Part shown: piece by piece, positions 17,321 to 25,932 of the stretch
Position numbering within the stretch: position 1 is the first letter of the stretch
How the letters are laid out: each line of letters opens with the position of its first letter
Assembly: GCA_934148875.1 (NCBI GenBank)
Contig: CAKPDJ010000001.1
Coordinates: 12,271-76,270 of the forward strand
Source of the DNA: an uncultured Bacilli bacterium
GTDB lineage: Bacteria > Bacillota_I > Bacilli_A > RF39 > UBA660
Length of the DNA: 64,000 nt
Reading direction: 5' to 3'
Notes under the pieces: model-generated
What the model was told of the DNA's origin: nothing
Databases searched by the model: none
The model's input: the letters and a program-made list of their open reading frames with translations, nothing else
Made by a program: the position numbers and the translations under genes

Positions 17321-18918
17321 TATATTGTTGGAAATACTCCTTTTCCTAGAGGTAGTCCAGTTAGATACCAAAGTATGATTATAGCTATCCATACTATACT
17401 GATTATTATGCAATATGGCATAATTAATTTTAATGAATTACCAATAGTAATTGGTCTACGTTTATTAGAATTGTATATATTCATATATCCTACAAAAATA
17501 ACAAAGTATGTTAATAATGGTGTAATTCCTTTTGTCATTGAATCTGTAGCTCTTAAAATAAATTGGCTAAATTCTGGTGAAATGTTGGCTTGCATTAGTT
17601 TTGGAACTACTATTGGAGCCAGTATAGTCCATTTTGCTGTTGGAGTTGTATTAAAAATATTAATAATTGCAATTACGATAATTACTAATATAATCAAAGG
17701 AATACCACTAAATTCAAGACTATTTATTAAGTTTGCACCCCATGCTGTTATTATTGTAGCAATGTTTGTTTTTCTAAATACTGCTATAAATTGAGTAGCA
17801 AAAAATACCATTGGTATTAAAATACCCACTTCTGACATTGATTTACTAATATCCACTAATAATTCTTTATCATTTTTAATAGTTTTAGCACCTATTCCAT
17901 AGGCAATACCTGTAACTATAAAGAATAAAGATACCATGTATGTAAAACCATCTTGGAAGTATGAATTAGTTCCAAATGCTTGTCCTAAATATGTTGATTC
18001 TGTCATATCAAGAAGCATACCTGAAAAAGGTAGATTTGGAATTAGTGAATAGATAAAGAATAACAAAAATATTACTGCCACTATACTGGCATATTTCATA
18101 CCTCTTTTTTCATGTATTTCTAAGGCAAGTTTTCTTTGTTCTTCTTCTTCAACATTTTCTATTACAGAGATCTCAGTTGTTTTTGATAAATCATTAACAT
18201 CTCTATATTTTCCTAGTTTAGGAATGGTTATTTTTTCAATTATTAATGTTCCTACAATGGAAAGTATTATTGATGATATTATTATTATTATTAAATTAGA
18301 AGATAGCGCAACATGGTAACTAGCATCTATTAAGTGTGCAGCTTGTTCAGTAGTAGATATAAGATTAATTTCCATACTACCAACAAAAATTGTTGCTCCA
18401 TATCCAAATGCTACACCACAGAAGGCTGCAATAATTCCCGCTAGTGGATTACGTTTATTTTTTAAAAATACTAAGGCTGAAATAGGTATAAGTATTACAT
18501 AACCAATATCATTAATTAAACTAGAAATAGTAGCTAAAAATATAATTATAAAAGTTATTTTTTTATTATCTATTTTTACTAGAACTCTTTTAATGAAGGC
18601 ATCTAATAAGCCTGTTGCTTGAATTACTGCTAATCCAATTAATGAAATAAGTAATGTACTTAGTGTAGTAAAGCTCATGAAATTTTTAGCAGCATTACTA
18701 ATAATATATTTTAAACCGTTAAATCCAAATAAATTTTCAACAGTCACTAAGGTTGATTCTAACTGACCAGTGGTTGGATTTAACTTAGAATATGTTGCTT
18801 GCATTTCAAAAAGAGAAAATACACCACTTAATAATGTAACTATAAATGTAAGTATTATAAAAGCTGTTACGGGATGTAGGTAAAATTTTTTTAATTTGAG
18901 TTTATTTTTTTCTTTCAT
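17320..18918 (-). CDS. AbgT-family transporter
   Basis: A 532-residue membrane protein with about twelve helices. The opening KFYLHPVTAFIIL, the motif AFCGVAFGYGATIFVGSMEINL and the later IINIFNTTPTAKWTILAPIVVP match the AbgT family, whose members move p-aminobenzoyl-glutamate or export sulfonamides. A charged cytoplasmic loop of about 60 residues (near residues 235-295) interrupts the helices. ATG 18918 is chosen: GAGG lies nine bases upstream and it starts one base after the DUF951 stop codon, while the GTG at 18933 overlaps that gene. The family is fairly sure, the substrate is not. Confidence 0.82.
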   Translation of the reverse strand: MKEKNKLKLKKFYLHPVTAFIILTFIVTLLSGVFSLFEMQATYSKLNPTTGQLESTLVTVENLFGFNGLKYIISNAAKNFMSFTTLSTLLISLIGLAVIQATGLLDAFIKRVLVKIDNKKITFIIIFLATISSLINDIGYVILIPISALVFLKNKRNPLAGIIAAFCGVAFGYGATIFVGSMEINLISTTEQAAHLIDASYHVALSSNLIIIIISSIILSIVGTLIIEKITIPKLGKYRDVNDLSKTTEISVIENVEEEEQRKLALEIHEKRGMKYASIVAVIFLLFFIYSLIPNLPFSGMLLDMTESTYLGQAFGTNSYFQDGFTYMVSLFFIVTGIAYGIGAKTIKNDKELLVDISKSMSEVGILIPMVFFATQFIAVFRKTNIATIITAWGANLINSLEFSGIPLIILVIIVIAIINIFNTTPTAKWTILAPIVVPKLMQANISPEFSQFILRATDSMTKGITPLLTYFVIFVGYMNIYNSNKRRPITIGNSLKLIMPYCIIISIVWIAIIILWYLTGLPLGKGVFPTI

Positions 18919-18919
18919 A

Positions 18920-19117
18920 CTACATATCCTCACTATTTATAACTTTTTTTAGTTTGCGGTTAAATTCAATTCTAGGTATCATAACAACTCTGCCACAATT
19001 ACAGCATTCTATTTTAATATCTATACCTAGTCTAATAATTTTCCATTCATTGGCACCACATGGATGGCCTTTTTTCATTATAACTTTATCGTTTAATTTA
19101 TATTCTTTATTCTCCAT
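18920..19117 (-). CDS. DUF951 family small protein
   Basis: A 65-residue protein of the DUF951 family (YyaB-type). It has KLNDKVIMKKGHPCGANEWKI and IECCNCGRVVMIPR, whose cysteines suggest zinc binding. In Bacilli the gene lies immediately downstream of the MscS channel gene next to parB, as here; its start overlaps the channel gene by 11 bases. The function is unknown. Confidence 0.9.
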   Translation of the reverse strand: MENKEYKLNDKVIMKKGHPCGANEWKIIRLGIDIKIECCNCGRVVMIPRIEFNRKLKKVINSEDM

Positions 19118-19916
19118 GATGCACCTCTATTTGCGGATAAGGAATTTTTATTTTTTCTTTATCTAATGTTTCTTTTATTCTCTTTCTCATTATACGTTCT
19201 ATTTCATAATGTTCCATTGAAATAGTTGGGGCGACAAATCGATATTTTACTGAAGAGGAAGCTAGTTCTTGAATTCCTAATAATTCAACCTTTCCTTTTA
19301 ATTTAGGTAGTGTTTTAGTAAGTTCCTCTGCTAATAATTTTAAAACGTTTTCTACTTTATCATTATTCTCTTCATAGCTTATATCTATATCTACAATAGC
19401 TAACGAATTAGCCATACTATAATTTATTACTTCACTTATATTACGATTAGCTATTATTTTTATTTGTCCTTCATAATTTCTTATTCTAGTTGTTTTTAAG
19501 CCTAAATAAATTACTTCTCCTTTAAAGTCACCTATTGAGATTGTATCCCCTATTGCATACTGATTTTCTAAAATAATAGTAAAACCTGCTATTAAATCTT
19601 TAGCTAAATCTTGGAGAGCAAGACCTACTATTATTCCTACTATTCCTAAACCTGCTAAAAATGATGTAACATTAATTCCATAAACAGTTAATATGGCTAG
19701 AATGAGAAAGATTATAATTAAGTATTTAGTTATACTTTTTAGTAATACCTTAAATGTTTCTGTCTTTTTATAATTATAGCTGCTTTTCTCAAATTCTAAT
19801 TGTTTTTTAGAAATTATTTTATCTATTAGTTTTTTTATAATAATATTTATAATTGTTGCTAAAATTATATATATTATTGGTAGATATATTTGAGGTACTA
19901 AATATTTTTCAAACAT
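19107..19916 (-). CDS. MscS-family small-conductance mechanosensitive channel
   Basis: A 269-residue channel protein. Three N-terminal membrane helices are followed by the pore motif GLGIVGIIVGLALQDLAKDL (about residues 91-110), the conserved ILENQYAIGDTISIGDFKGEV and TTRIRNYEGQIKIIANRNI of the cytoplasmic beta domain, and a C-terminal alpha/beta cage. MscS channels open on membrane tension to release solutes under hypo-osmotic shock. It lies ten bases downstream of parB, an association conserved in Bacilli. Confidence 0.93.
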   Translation of the reverse strand: MFEKYLVPQIYLPIIYIILATIINIIIKKLIDKIISKKQLEFEKSSYNYKKTETFKVLLKSITKYLIIIFLILAILTVYGINVTSFLAGLGIVGIIVGLALQDLAKDLIAGFTIILENQYAIGDTISIGDFKGEVIYLGLKTTRIRNYEGQIKIIANRNISEVINYSMANSLAIVDIDISYEENNDKVENVLKLLAEELTKTLPKLKGKVELLGIQELASSSVKYRFVAPTISMEHYEIERIMRKRIKETLDKEKIKIPYPQIEVHHGE

Positions 19917-19925
19917 ATTTCACCA

Positions 19926-20807
19926 TTAATTATCTAGACCAATAATTTCTAAAATTCTATTTAAGTCATTTGGATTAACAAAATGAAGTTCAATTCTATT
20001 ATTTTTTATTTTTACTTTTGTACCAAACTTATCTGATAATTCCTCTTCTATAACTTTGTATTCATTGCGATTAGTTTCATGTCTAATCTGAGTATTTTTC
20101 TTTTCATAAATATTGTCATGAGAAAGATTTTCTACTTCTCTAACACTTAAGCCATCAACTACTATTTTTTCTGCTAACTGTTTTACTTTTTCATTATCTT
20201 CTATTTTACTTAAAACACGTGCATGGCTCATTGATAATTTATTAGCCATAATCATATCTTTAACTTCTTCAGGTAATGATAATAAACCTAACATATTAGT
20301 AATGTGACTTCTACTTTTTCCTAATCGTTCTGCAAGTTTATCTTGTGTTAATGATAACTCATCTATTAGTTTCTTGTATGCAATAGCTTCTTCTAATGCA
20401 TTAAGATTTTCTCTTTGTAGGTTTTCAAGTAAAGCTATTTCCATCATATCTTGGTCTGAAAAATCTCTCAAAATAGCTGGAATTGTTTCTTTTCCTGCTA
20501 AAATTGATGCTTTTACTCTACGTTCTCCTGCTATGATTTCATAACCTTTTATACTTTTTTTGGCAATAATTGGCTGGAATACACCATGTTCTTTAATTGA
20601 ATTAGCCAATTCCTGTAGAGCTGTTTCATCAAAATTTTTTCTTGGCTGGTAAGGATTACTTCTTAATTCAGATAGTGGTAATTCCACTATTTCTTCATTT
20701 GTAGATTCATCCATTATTTTTTCTTCAATTTTTTCATAGTCCATTGGTTCATTATTAAATAATTCCTCTAGGCCTCTACCTAAAGCTTTTCTTCTAGATG
20801 TCTCCAT
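19926..20807 (-). CDS. parB: Chromosome-partitioning protein ParB (Spo0J)
   Basis: CTP-dependent DNA clamp that loads at parS and spreads; it stimulates ParA and recruits SMC. The 293-residue protein (from ATG 20807) starts with RRKALGRGLEELF, the ParA-interacting N-terminal motif, then the CTP-binding domain with NPYQPR, GERRVKA and ENLQRENL, the helix-turn-helix with GKSRSHITN (the Arg of this motif is typical of parS-reading ParB rather than Noc), and the C-terminal dimerisation domain. A TTG at 20816 is an alternative start. The gene overlaps the end of parA. Its target sites lie at 38835-40292. Confidence 0.95.
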   Translation of the reverse strand: METSRRKALGRGLEELFNNEPMDYEKIEEKIMDESTNEEIVELPLSELRSNPYQPRKNFDETALQELANSIKEHGVFQPIIAKKSIKGYEIIAGERRVKASILAGKETIPAILRDFSDQDMMEIALLENLQRENLNALEEAIAYKKLIDELSLTQDKLAERLGKSRSHITNMLGLLSLPEEVKDMIMANKLSMSHARVLSKIEDNEKVKQLAEKIVVDGLSVREVENLSHDNIYEKKNTQIRHETNRNEYKVIEEELSDKFGTKVKIKNNRIELHFVNPNDLNRILEIIGLDN

Positions 20808-21582
20808 TTCGTGCAATCACTTCCTTTGCTAAATTTATATAAGCTTCTGTTGCCCTATGTTTTGGGTCATAAGCTAATATCGGTTTCCCATGAGAAGGTG
20901 CTTCTGTTAATTTTACTAATCTTGGAATTATAGTGTTGTATACTCTTTCTTTAAAAAATCTTCTTATATCTTCTACTACCTCTAATCCCAATAATGTTCT
21001 TGAATCAAGCATTGTTAGTAAGACACCTTCTATATCTAAATTAGGATTTAGATTTTTCTGTGCTAACATTATTGTGTTTAATAATTGAGTAATTCCCTCT
21101 AATGCAAAAAATTCACATTGAACTGGTATTATAACTGAATCTGATGCTGTTAATGCATTTGTTGTAATTAATCCTAATGAAGGAGGACAGTCAATTATAA
21201 TATAGTTGAATAAGTCTTTAATTGGATCTAAATAAGTTTTTAATTGAGCATTTTTGGCAAATCCTTGATTAGTTTTACTTTTTTCAATTAATTCCATATC
21301 TAGTCCCGCTAAATTAATGGTTGCTGGTAAAACATATAAATTTTTATATTTTGTTTTAATAATTGCTTCCGTTATTTCACATTTACCTGTTAATACTTCG
21401 TGAACACTGTTTGTTATATCTCCCTTGTTAATTCCTACACCTGTTGTTGTATTACCCTGTGGATCTAAATCTATTAATAATACTTTTTTTCCTAAATATG
21501 CAAGAGATGCAGAAAGGTTGATACTTGTTGTTGTTTTGCCTACGCCACCTTTTTGATTTACTAATGAAATTGTTTTTCCCAT
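20794..21582 (-). CDS. parA: Chromosome-partitioning ATPase ParA (Soj)
   Basis: A 262-residue Walker-type ATPase that acts with ParB in origin segregation and, in B. subtilis, regulates DnaA activity. It has the deviant Walker A KGGVGKTTTSINL at about residues 10-22, DLDPQGNTTTG, and IIDCPPSLGLIT as Walker B. The last codons overlap the start of parB, so the pair is translationally coupled. A terminator of noc lies upstream, so parAB has its own promoter. Confidence 0.96.
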   Translation of the reverse strand: MGKTISLVNQKGGVGKTTTSINLSASLAYLGKKVLLIDLDPQGNTTTGVGINKGDITNSVHEVLTGKCEITEAIIKTKYKNLYVLPATINLAGLDMELIEKSKTNQGFAKNAQLKTYLDPIKDLFNYIIIDCPPSLGLITTNALTASDSVIIPVQCEFFALEGITQLLNTIMLAQKNLNPNLDIEGVLLTMLDSRTLLGLEVVEDIRRFFKERVYNTIIPRLVKLTEAPSHGKPILAYDPKHRATEAYINLAKEVIARNGDI

Positions 21583-21649
21583 ACTACCACCTTCTCTTTT
21601 GTACTCTTCTATTTTAACAAAAATATATAAATTATGAAATGTTTTTCGA

Positions 21650-21676
21650 AAAAAAAAGTAGAAGTTCTACTTTTTA
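21650..21676 (-). terminator. Terminator of noc
   Basis: An inverted repeat with arms GTAG and CTAC (core 21658-21670), flanked by complementary A and T runs, is followed on the minus strand by a run of T. It overlaps the noc stop codon and separates noc from parAB. Confidence 0.7.
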
Positions 21677-22711
21677 GTTATTTTTATCTATTTTTATAAC
21701 TACTTGATAGTTGTTTTCAAAGTCTAAATCTTCAGTTGTTATTTTAATTCCTTTATTTTGAATTTTAGCTATAACACTCTTGATTTCATTAACAGCATCT
21801 TCTACAGTATATATTTTTGTTGTTTTTAATAATCTGTCAATATCATTATAATTATATTCTGGTTTTGGTTCTTTAATTTCTTTGTTTTCTGTTTCAGGCT
21901 CATCATCATCAAATTCAGATAATGCTTCTATTATTTCCTTTGTGTCATCTTTAGGAGCTAGTGATAGTGGAGGAACATCATCATCTTCGATTTCGTTTGA
22001 TTTATTAGTTATATCAATTGTTGGTTGTTTTGGTTCACTTACTTCTATTTTTGGACCACTTTCTTCTACAATTGTAACGCTATCATTAGTTATTGCTGAT
22101 GGTTGAGATGTTTCACCTTTTAATTCTCTAATTTCATTATCTAGTTCTCTAACTGTCATACGATTATTGATTATTTTTCTTAACATATTAATTTGTTCTT
22201 GTGGTGTATCTAAGTTTAATAGACTTCTGGCATGGCGTTCAGAAATTTGATCTTTTAGTAGAGCCTCTTGAATTTCATCAGGTAATGATAACAATCTCAT
22301 TTTATTAGCTATTGCAGCTTGAGATTTTCCCATAGTACGACCTAGTTCTTCCTGAGTCATTGAATCTAATTCAAGAATTTTTTGATATGTTCTTGCTTCT
22401 TCTATTGCTGTTAAATCTTTTCTTTGAAGATTTTCTAAAAGGGCTACTTTTGAAGCTTCCTTGTCGTCTAAATTACGAATTATTGCAGGAATTTTAGTTA
22501 AACCTGCCATTGCTGATGCTTTATATCTTCTTTCACCGGCTATTATTTCGTATTTATCTCCTATTTTTCTGACAATAATTGGCTGAATTACTCCATGTTC
22601 TTTGATTGATGCTGATAATTCTCTTAATGCATCTTCATTAAACACTTCACGTGGTTGAAAACGGTTAGGAATAATGTCATCTAAATATAGTTCTACTACT
22701 TCTCTATCCAT
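21674..22711 (-). CDS. noc: Nucleoid occlusion protein Noc, without N-terminal membrane helix and with a long C-terminal extension
   Basis: ParB paralogue of 345 residues. The N-terminal CTPase domain has IIPNRFQPR (residues 13-21), GERRYKA and ENLQRKDL; the helix-turn-helix has GKSQAAIANK with Gln131 and Lys137, the residues that distinguish Noc from ParB specificity. Noc binds ATTTCCCGGGAAAT and keeps division away from the nucleoid; B. subtilis Noc needs an N-terminal amphipathic helix to hold DNA at the membrane. Here the start (GAGGG seven bases upstream, in-frame stop just before) leaves no such helix. Instead, residues about 205-345 form an acidic, Pro/Ser/Asp-rich region ending in a folded-looking 70-residue segment. 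Position between rsmG and parA is that of noc. Confidence 0.93.
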   Translation of the reverse strand: MDREVVELYLDDIIPNRFQPREVFNEDALRELSASIKEHGVIQPIIVRKIGDKYEIIAGERRYKASAMAGLTKIPAIIRNLDDKEASKVALLENLQRKDLTAIEEARTYQKILELDSMTQEELGRTMGKSQAAIANKMRLLSLPDEIQEALLKDQISERHARSLLNLDTPQEQINMLRKIINNRMTVRELDNEIRELKGETSQPSAITNDSVTIVEESGPKIEVSEPKQPTIDITNKSNEIEDDDVPPLSLAPKDDTKEIIEALSEFDDDEPETENKEIKEPKPEYNYNDIDRLLKTTKIYTVEDAVNEIKSVIAKIQNKGIKITTEDLDFENNYQVVIKIDKNN

Positions 22712-22783
22712 ATATATACCCTCTTTTCATTCTTTCTACTCTTTTATTCTAGGTATATTATATCATATTTTTGATTTCATACA

Positions 22784-22815
22784 AGAAAAAAAGCCAAATT
22801 TAGATACTTTTGGCT
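22784..22815 (-). terminator. Terminator of rsmG
   Basis: AGCCAAA (22792-22798) pairs with TTTGGCT (22809-22815); on the minus strand a run of T follows. It makes noc a separate transcription unit. Confidence 0.8.
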
Positions 22816-22834
22816 ATATTTTATGTTATTATTA

Positions 22835-23533
22835 TTAATTTTTTTTAATTTTTTCCATTCTTCTAGGGTAAATTTTATTGGTTTTATTTTCTTTGATAAT
22901 TAACACTATATTTCTAATACTATCTTCAATTGGCAAATAAAATGTTTCTATTTTTTTTATTTTACTATCTAATTTTTTTAATATTTCCATACTATTTTCG
23001 ATTTCTTCTTCAATATTTGCTTTCATTGAAATAAAGAAGCCATTTACTTTTACCATTGGAATACATAATTCTGATAACACTTTTAGATTAGCTACTGCTC
23101 GTGCTGTTACTATGTCAAATTTTTCACGATTTTCTTTGGCATAATCTTCTGCTCTAGTATGAATTGCTTCTATATCTTTTAGTTCTAAGTCTTTTATAAT
23201 TTCATTTAAATAATTTACTCTTTTTTGAAGAGAATCTAGTAAAGTTATTTTTAGATTAGGAAAACAGATTTTTAAAACGATTCCTGGAAATCCAGCACCA
23301 CTACCAACATCACATAAAGTTAAGTCTTGATTCAAATCTATTACTTTACTAATTGTTAGGCTATCATAGAAATGTTTTAAATATACGTCTTCTTTTTCTG
23401 TTATTCTAGTTAGATTCATTTTTTGATTCCATGATATTAATAATTCGTAGAATTCAGCTAATTTTTCTAGTTGTTGACTGGTTAATGTTATACCTAATTT
23501 TTTTGTTTCTTCTATAAATAAATCTAAACTCAT
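22835..23533 (-). CDS. rsmG: 16S rRNA (guanine527-N7)-methyltransferase RsmG
   Basis: A 232-residue SAM-dependent methyltransferase (GidB) that methylates G527 of 16S rRNA. The SAM-binding motif LCDVGSGAGFPGIVLKI is at about residues 68-84, and TARAVANLKVLSELC follows near 140. Its start overlaps the mnmG stop codon (ATGA), the usual coupling of these two genes. Confidence 0.96.
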   Translation of the reverse strand: MSLDLFIEETKKLGITLTSQQLEKLAEFYELLISWNQKMNLTRITEKEDVYLKHFYDSLTISKVIDLNQDLTLCDVGSGAGFPGIVLKICFPNLKITLLDSLQKRVNYLNEIIKDLELKDIEAIHTRAEDYAKENREKFDIVTARAVANLKVLSELCIPMVKVNGFFISMKANIEEEIENSMEILKKLDSKIKKIETFYLPIEDSIRNIVLIIKENKTNKIYPRRMEKIKKN

Positions 23534-25389
23534 ATTCTTTTTTCCTTTTTTAGATAAACCATTAATATAGAAATATCAGCAGGATTAACACCACTAATAC
23601 GAGAAGCTTGAGCAATTGTGGTTGGTCTTACTTGGGCTAATTTTTGTCTTGCCTCACTAGCCAAGTTGTGAACATTATCATAGTTTATATCTTCTGGAAT
23701 TTTTACTTTTTCTAGGTCTAGCATTTTTTCGGCTTCTCTATTTGCTTTTACGATGTAACCTTCATATTTATCTATTATTTCTACTTGTTCTACTACTTCA
23801 TCACTGTAATCAATATCTATAAAATGTTTTATATTATCAAAAGTTATTTCTGGTCTTTTTAATAGTTCATATAGGGTAATACCGTCTAATAATTTAGTAG
23901 AATTAATACTAGCTAAATAGTCATTTGTATCTTTAGTTGGTGTTACTTTATTTTCTTTTAATAAATTGAGTAGTTCTTGAATTTTAGTTTTCTTTTCTAT
24001 AAATTTTTGATATCTATCTTCTGATATTAAACCTATTTCGTGACCATATTCTCTTAATCTTAAGTCGGCATTATCATGACGAAGCAATAATCTATATTCA
24101 GCACGAGATGTTAACATACGATATGGTTCTTTAGTTCCTTTAGTTACTAAATCATCAATTAATACACCAATATAAGCTTCATTTCTTTTTAAAATTAATG
24201 GTTCTTGATTATGAATCTTACGAGATGCATTGATACCAGCTATTAATCCTTGCCCAGCAGCTTCTTCATAACCACTTGTACCGTTTATTTGTCCTGCTGT
24301 AAATAAATTTTCAAGTACTTTGGTTTCTAGTGACTGTTTTAATTGTAGAGGGTCTATGGCATCATACTCGATAGCATAGGCATATTTTAATATTTTAGCA
24401 TGTTCTAATCCTGGTAAACTATGAACCATTAAGTCTTGAATTTCTTCTGGCATACTAGTTGAAAAACCTTGAATGTAAATATCATCATAATATAAACTTT
24501 CTGGTTCTAGGAATAGTTGATGTCTTTCTTTATCTTTGAAACGAACTACTTTATCCTCTATAGAAGGACAATATCTAGGACCAATTCCTTCTACATAGCC
24601 ACCATACATACTTGATTTTTCTAGGTTATCCATAATAATTTTATGAGTTTCTTTCGTTGTATAGATTAAATGACATGGTACTTGGTCTTCTACTTTATAA
24701 AGTGGTGTGTTATCAAATGAGAAAGTATGTGGAGTGCTATCACCTGGTTCTAGACTAGTTTTTGAATAATCAATACTATTTTTATCTATTCTTTGAGGAG
24801 TACCTGTTTTTAATCTTTGAATAGTAAATCCATATTCTCTTAACTTATCACTTAAAAATTTAGAAGGTCTTTCTCCGTGTGGACCACTAACTGTTTTTTT
24901 AGCGCCTCTTAGAATAACTGCTTTTAAATAAGTTCCTGTTGTTAAAACTACTGCTTTGGCATAAATTTTTTCTCCGGTTTCTAAAACTACACCTTTTACT
25001 ATGTTATCTTCTACAATTAAGTCTTCTACAAGTGATTCTTTAATTTCTAGATTTTCTTGATTTTTCATAGTTTCTAACATAGCCTTTGGATAAGTAATTT
25101 TATCACCTTGTGCTCTTAGTGCTCTTACTGCTGGTCCTTTTTTTGTATTTAACATTTTAACTTGTAAACAACTATGATCAATATTGTTGGCCATTTCACC
25201 ACCTAAAGCATCTATTTCTCTTACAATAATTCCTTTAGCAGGTCCACCTATTGATGGATTACATGGCATATCGGCAATATTTTTAATATTTCCTGTTACT
25301 AATAAAGTTTTATTATGTAGACGAGCTGATGCTAGTGATGCTTCACAACCAGCATGACCTCCACCTACAACGATAATATCATATTCCAT
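23530..25389 (-). CDS. mnmG: tRNA uridine-5-carboxymethylaminomethyl modification enzyme MnmG (GidA)
   Basis: FAD-dependent partner of MnmE in modifying the wobble uridine of tRNAs. The 619-residue protein begins MEYDIIVVGGGHAGCEA (FAD-binding fold), has CNPSIGGPAKGIIVREIDALGG, the RLKTGTPQRI segment, and the C-terminal helical domain with RPTTIAQASRISGVNPADI. Start at ATG 25389 is supported by AGGAAG upstream and by the family N-terminus; an upstream in-frame start would add a 13-residue tail. Co-transcribed with rsmG. Confidence 0.96.
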   Translation of the reverse strand: MEYDIIVVGGGHAGCEASLASARLHNKTLLVTGNIKNIADMPCNPSIGGPAKGIIVREIDALGGEMANNIDHSCLQVKMLNTKKGPAVRALRAQGDKITYPKAMLETMKNQENLEIKESLVEDLIVEDNIVKGVVLETGEKIYAKAVVLTTGTYLKAVILRGAKKTVSGPHGERPSKFLSDKLREYGFTIQRLKTGTPQRIDKNSIDYSKTSLEPGDSTPHTFSFDNTPLYKVEDQVPCHLIYTTKETHKIIMDNLEKSSMYGGYVEGIGPRYCPSIEDKVVRFKDKERHQLFLEPESLYYDDIYIQGFSTSMPEEIQDLMVHSLPGLEHAKILKYAYAIEYDAIDPLQLKQSLETKVLENLFTAGQINGTSGYEEAAGQGLIAGINASRKIHNQEPLILKRNEAYIGVLIDDLVTKGTKEPYRMLTSRAEYRLLLRHDNADLRLREYGHEIGLISEDRYQKFIEKKTKIQELLNLLKENKVTPTKDTNDYLASINSTKLLDGITLYELLKRPEITFDNIKHFIDIDYSDEVVEQVEIIDKYEGYIVKANREAEKMLDLEKVKIPEDINYDNVHNLASEARQKLAQVRPTTIAQASRISGVNPADISILMVYLKKEKRI

Positions 25390-25458
25390 TTTGATACACT
25401 TCCTCTTTTTTCTGCAATTATTATACACTAGTTTTATATTTTGTGAAATATTTTTTCA

Positions 25459-25483
25459 AAATAAAAAGAGACTTAAATCTCTT
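25459..25483 (-). terminator. Terminator of the small membrane-anchored protein gene
   Basis: AAGAGA (25466-25471) pairs with TCTCTT (25478-25483) across six bases, followed on the minus strand by TTTTATTTTG. Confidence 0.65.
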
Positions 25484-25772
25484 ATCTTTTACAAGTTCCT
25501 GTTGTATTAGTGCTAAACCAATTACTAAATTGATTTAAATATTCATCTACACCGATTTGTTCTGCTATCTTTTGTTGACCATCTAAATCATATGTAATAC
25601 CCTTAGCAGTATAACCAGTAATCTTTTTATCATTGTACATAATTGTTATATTACCTTCATTAGACTTACAAACCATTTTTTTTGATGTTGTGTATGTAAT
25701 ACCTATAATTATTGCAGCGATTGCAGCAATAGCTAATACTATACCACCAATTATCATTAATACTTTTTTCAT
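25482..25772 (-). CDS. Small membrane-anchored hypothetical protein, 96 residues
   Basis: Not recognised. One N-terminal membrane helix (about residues 4-25, rich in Ala and Ile) is followed by a 70-residue outside domain with two cysteines, one just after the helix (KKMVCKSNEG) and one three residues from the end (TGTCKR), which could form a disulfide bridging the ends of the domain. ATG 25772 is chosen because GGAG lies five bases upstream. It sits between mnmE and mnmG, which are adjacent in B. subtilis, and has its own terminator. Function unknown. Confidence 0.78.
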   Translation of the reverse strand: MKKVLMIIGGIVLAIAAIAAIIIGITYTTSKKMVCKSNEGNITIMYNDKKITGYTAKGITYDLDGQQKIAEQIGVDEYLNQFSNWFSTNTTGTCKR

Positions 25773-25865
25773 ATACACTCCTTATTTATTATACATTTTG
25801 ATAGTAATTGATAGTAACATAATTTTATTTTCTAGTAAATAGCTTTAAGATTTATTATTAAAATT

Positions 25866-25879
25866 ATTTCCCGGGAAAT
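25866..25879. promoter_or_regulatory. Noc-binding site 1
   Basis: Perfect ATTTCCCGGGAAAT palindrome, the Noc-binding sequence of B. subtilis, with the palindrome extending four more bases on each side (25862-25883). It lies in the gap between mnmE and the small membrane protein gene, 3.2 kb from noc. Confidence 0.88.
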
Positions 25880-25932
25880 AATTTTTGAAGTTTAATTATG
25901 TTTTTTGTGTTTATATTACACTTTTTATAACT

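Noticed and set aside
17375..17794. Plus-strand open frame of 139 codons inside the AbgT-type gene.
   Set aside because: Membrane-protein genes read on the opposite strand often give hydrophobic open frames; no ribosome site and no homology recognised.
20794..22711. The possibility that the gene at 21674-22711 is a second ParB rather than Noc.
   Set aside because: It lacks the N-terminal ParA-interacting motif, has Gln131 and Lys137 in the recognition helix, lies between rsmG and parA, and four perfect Noc sites exist in the window.
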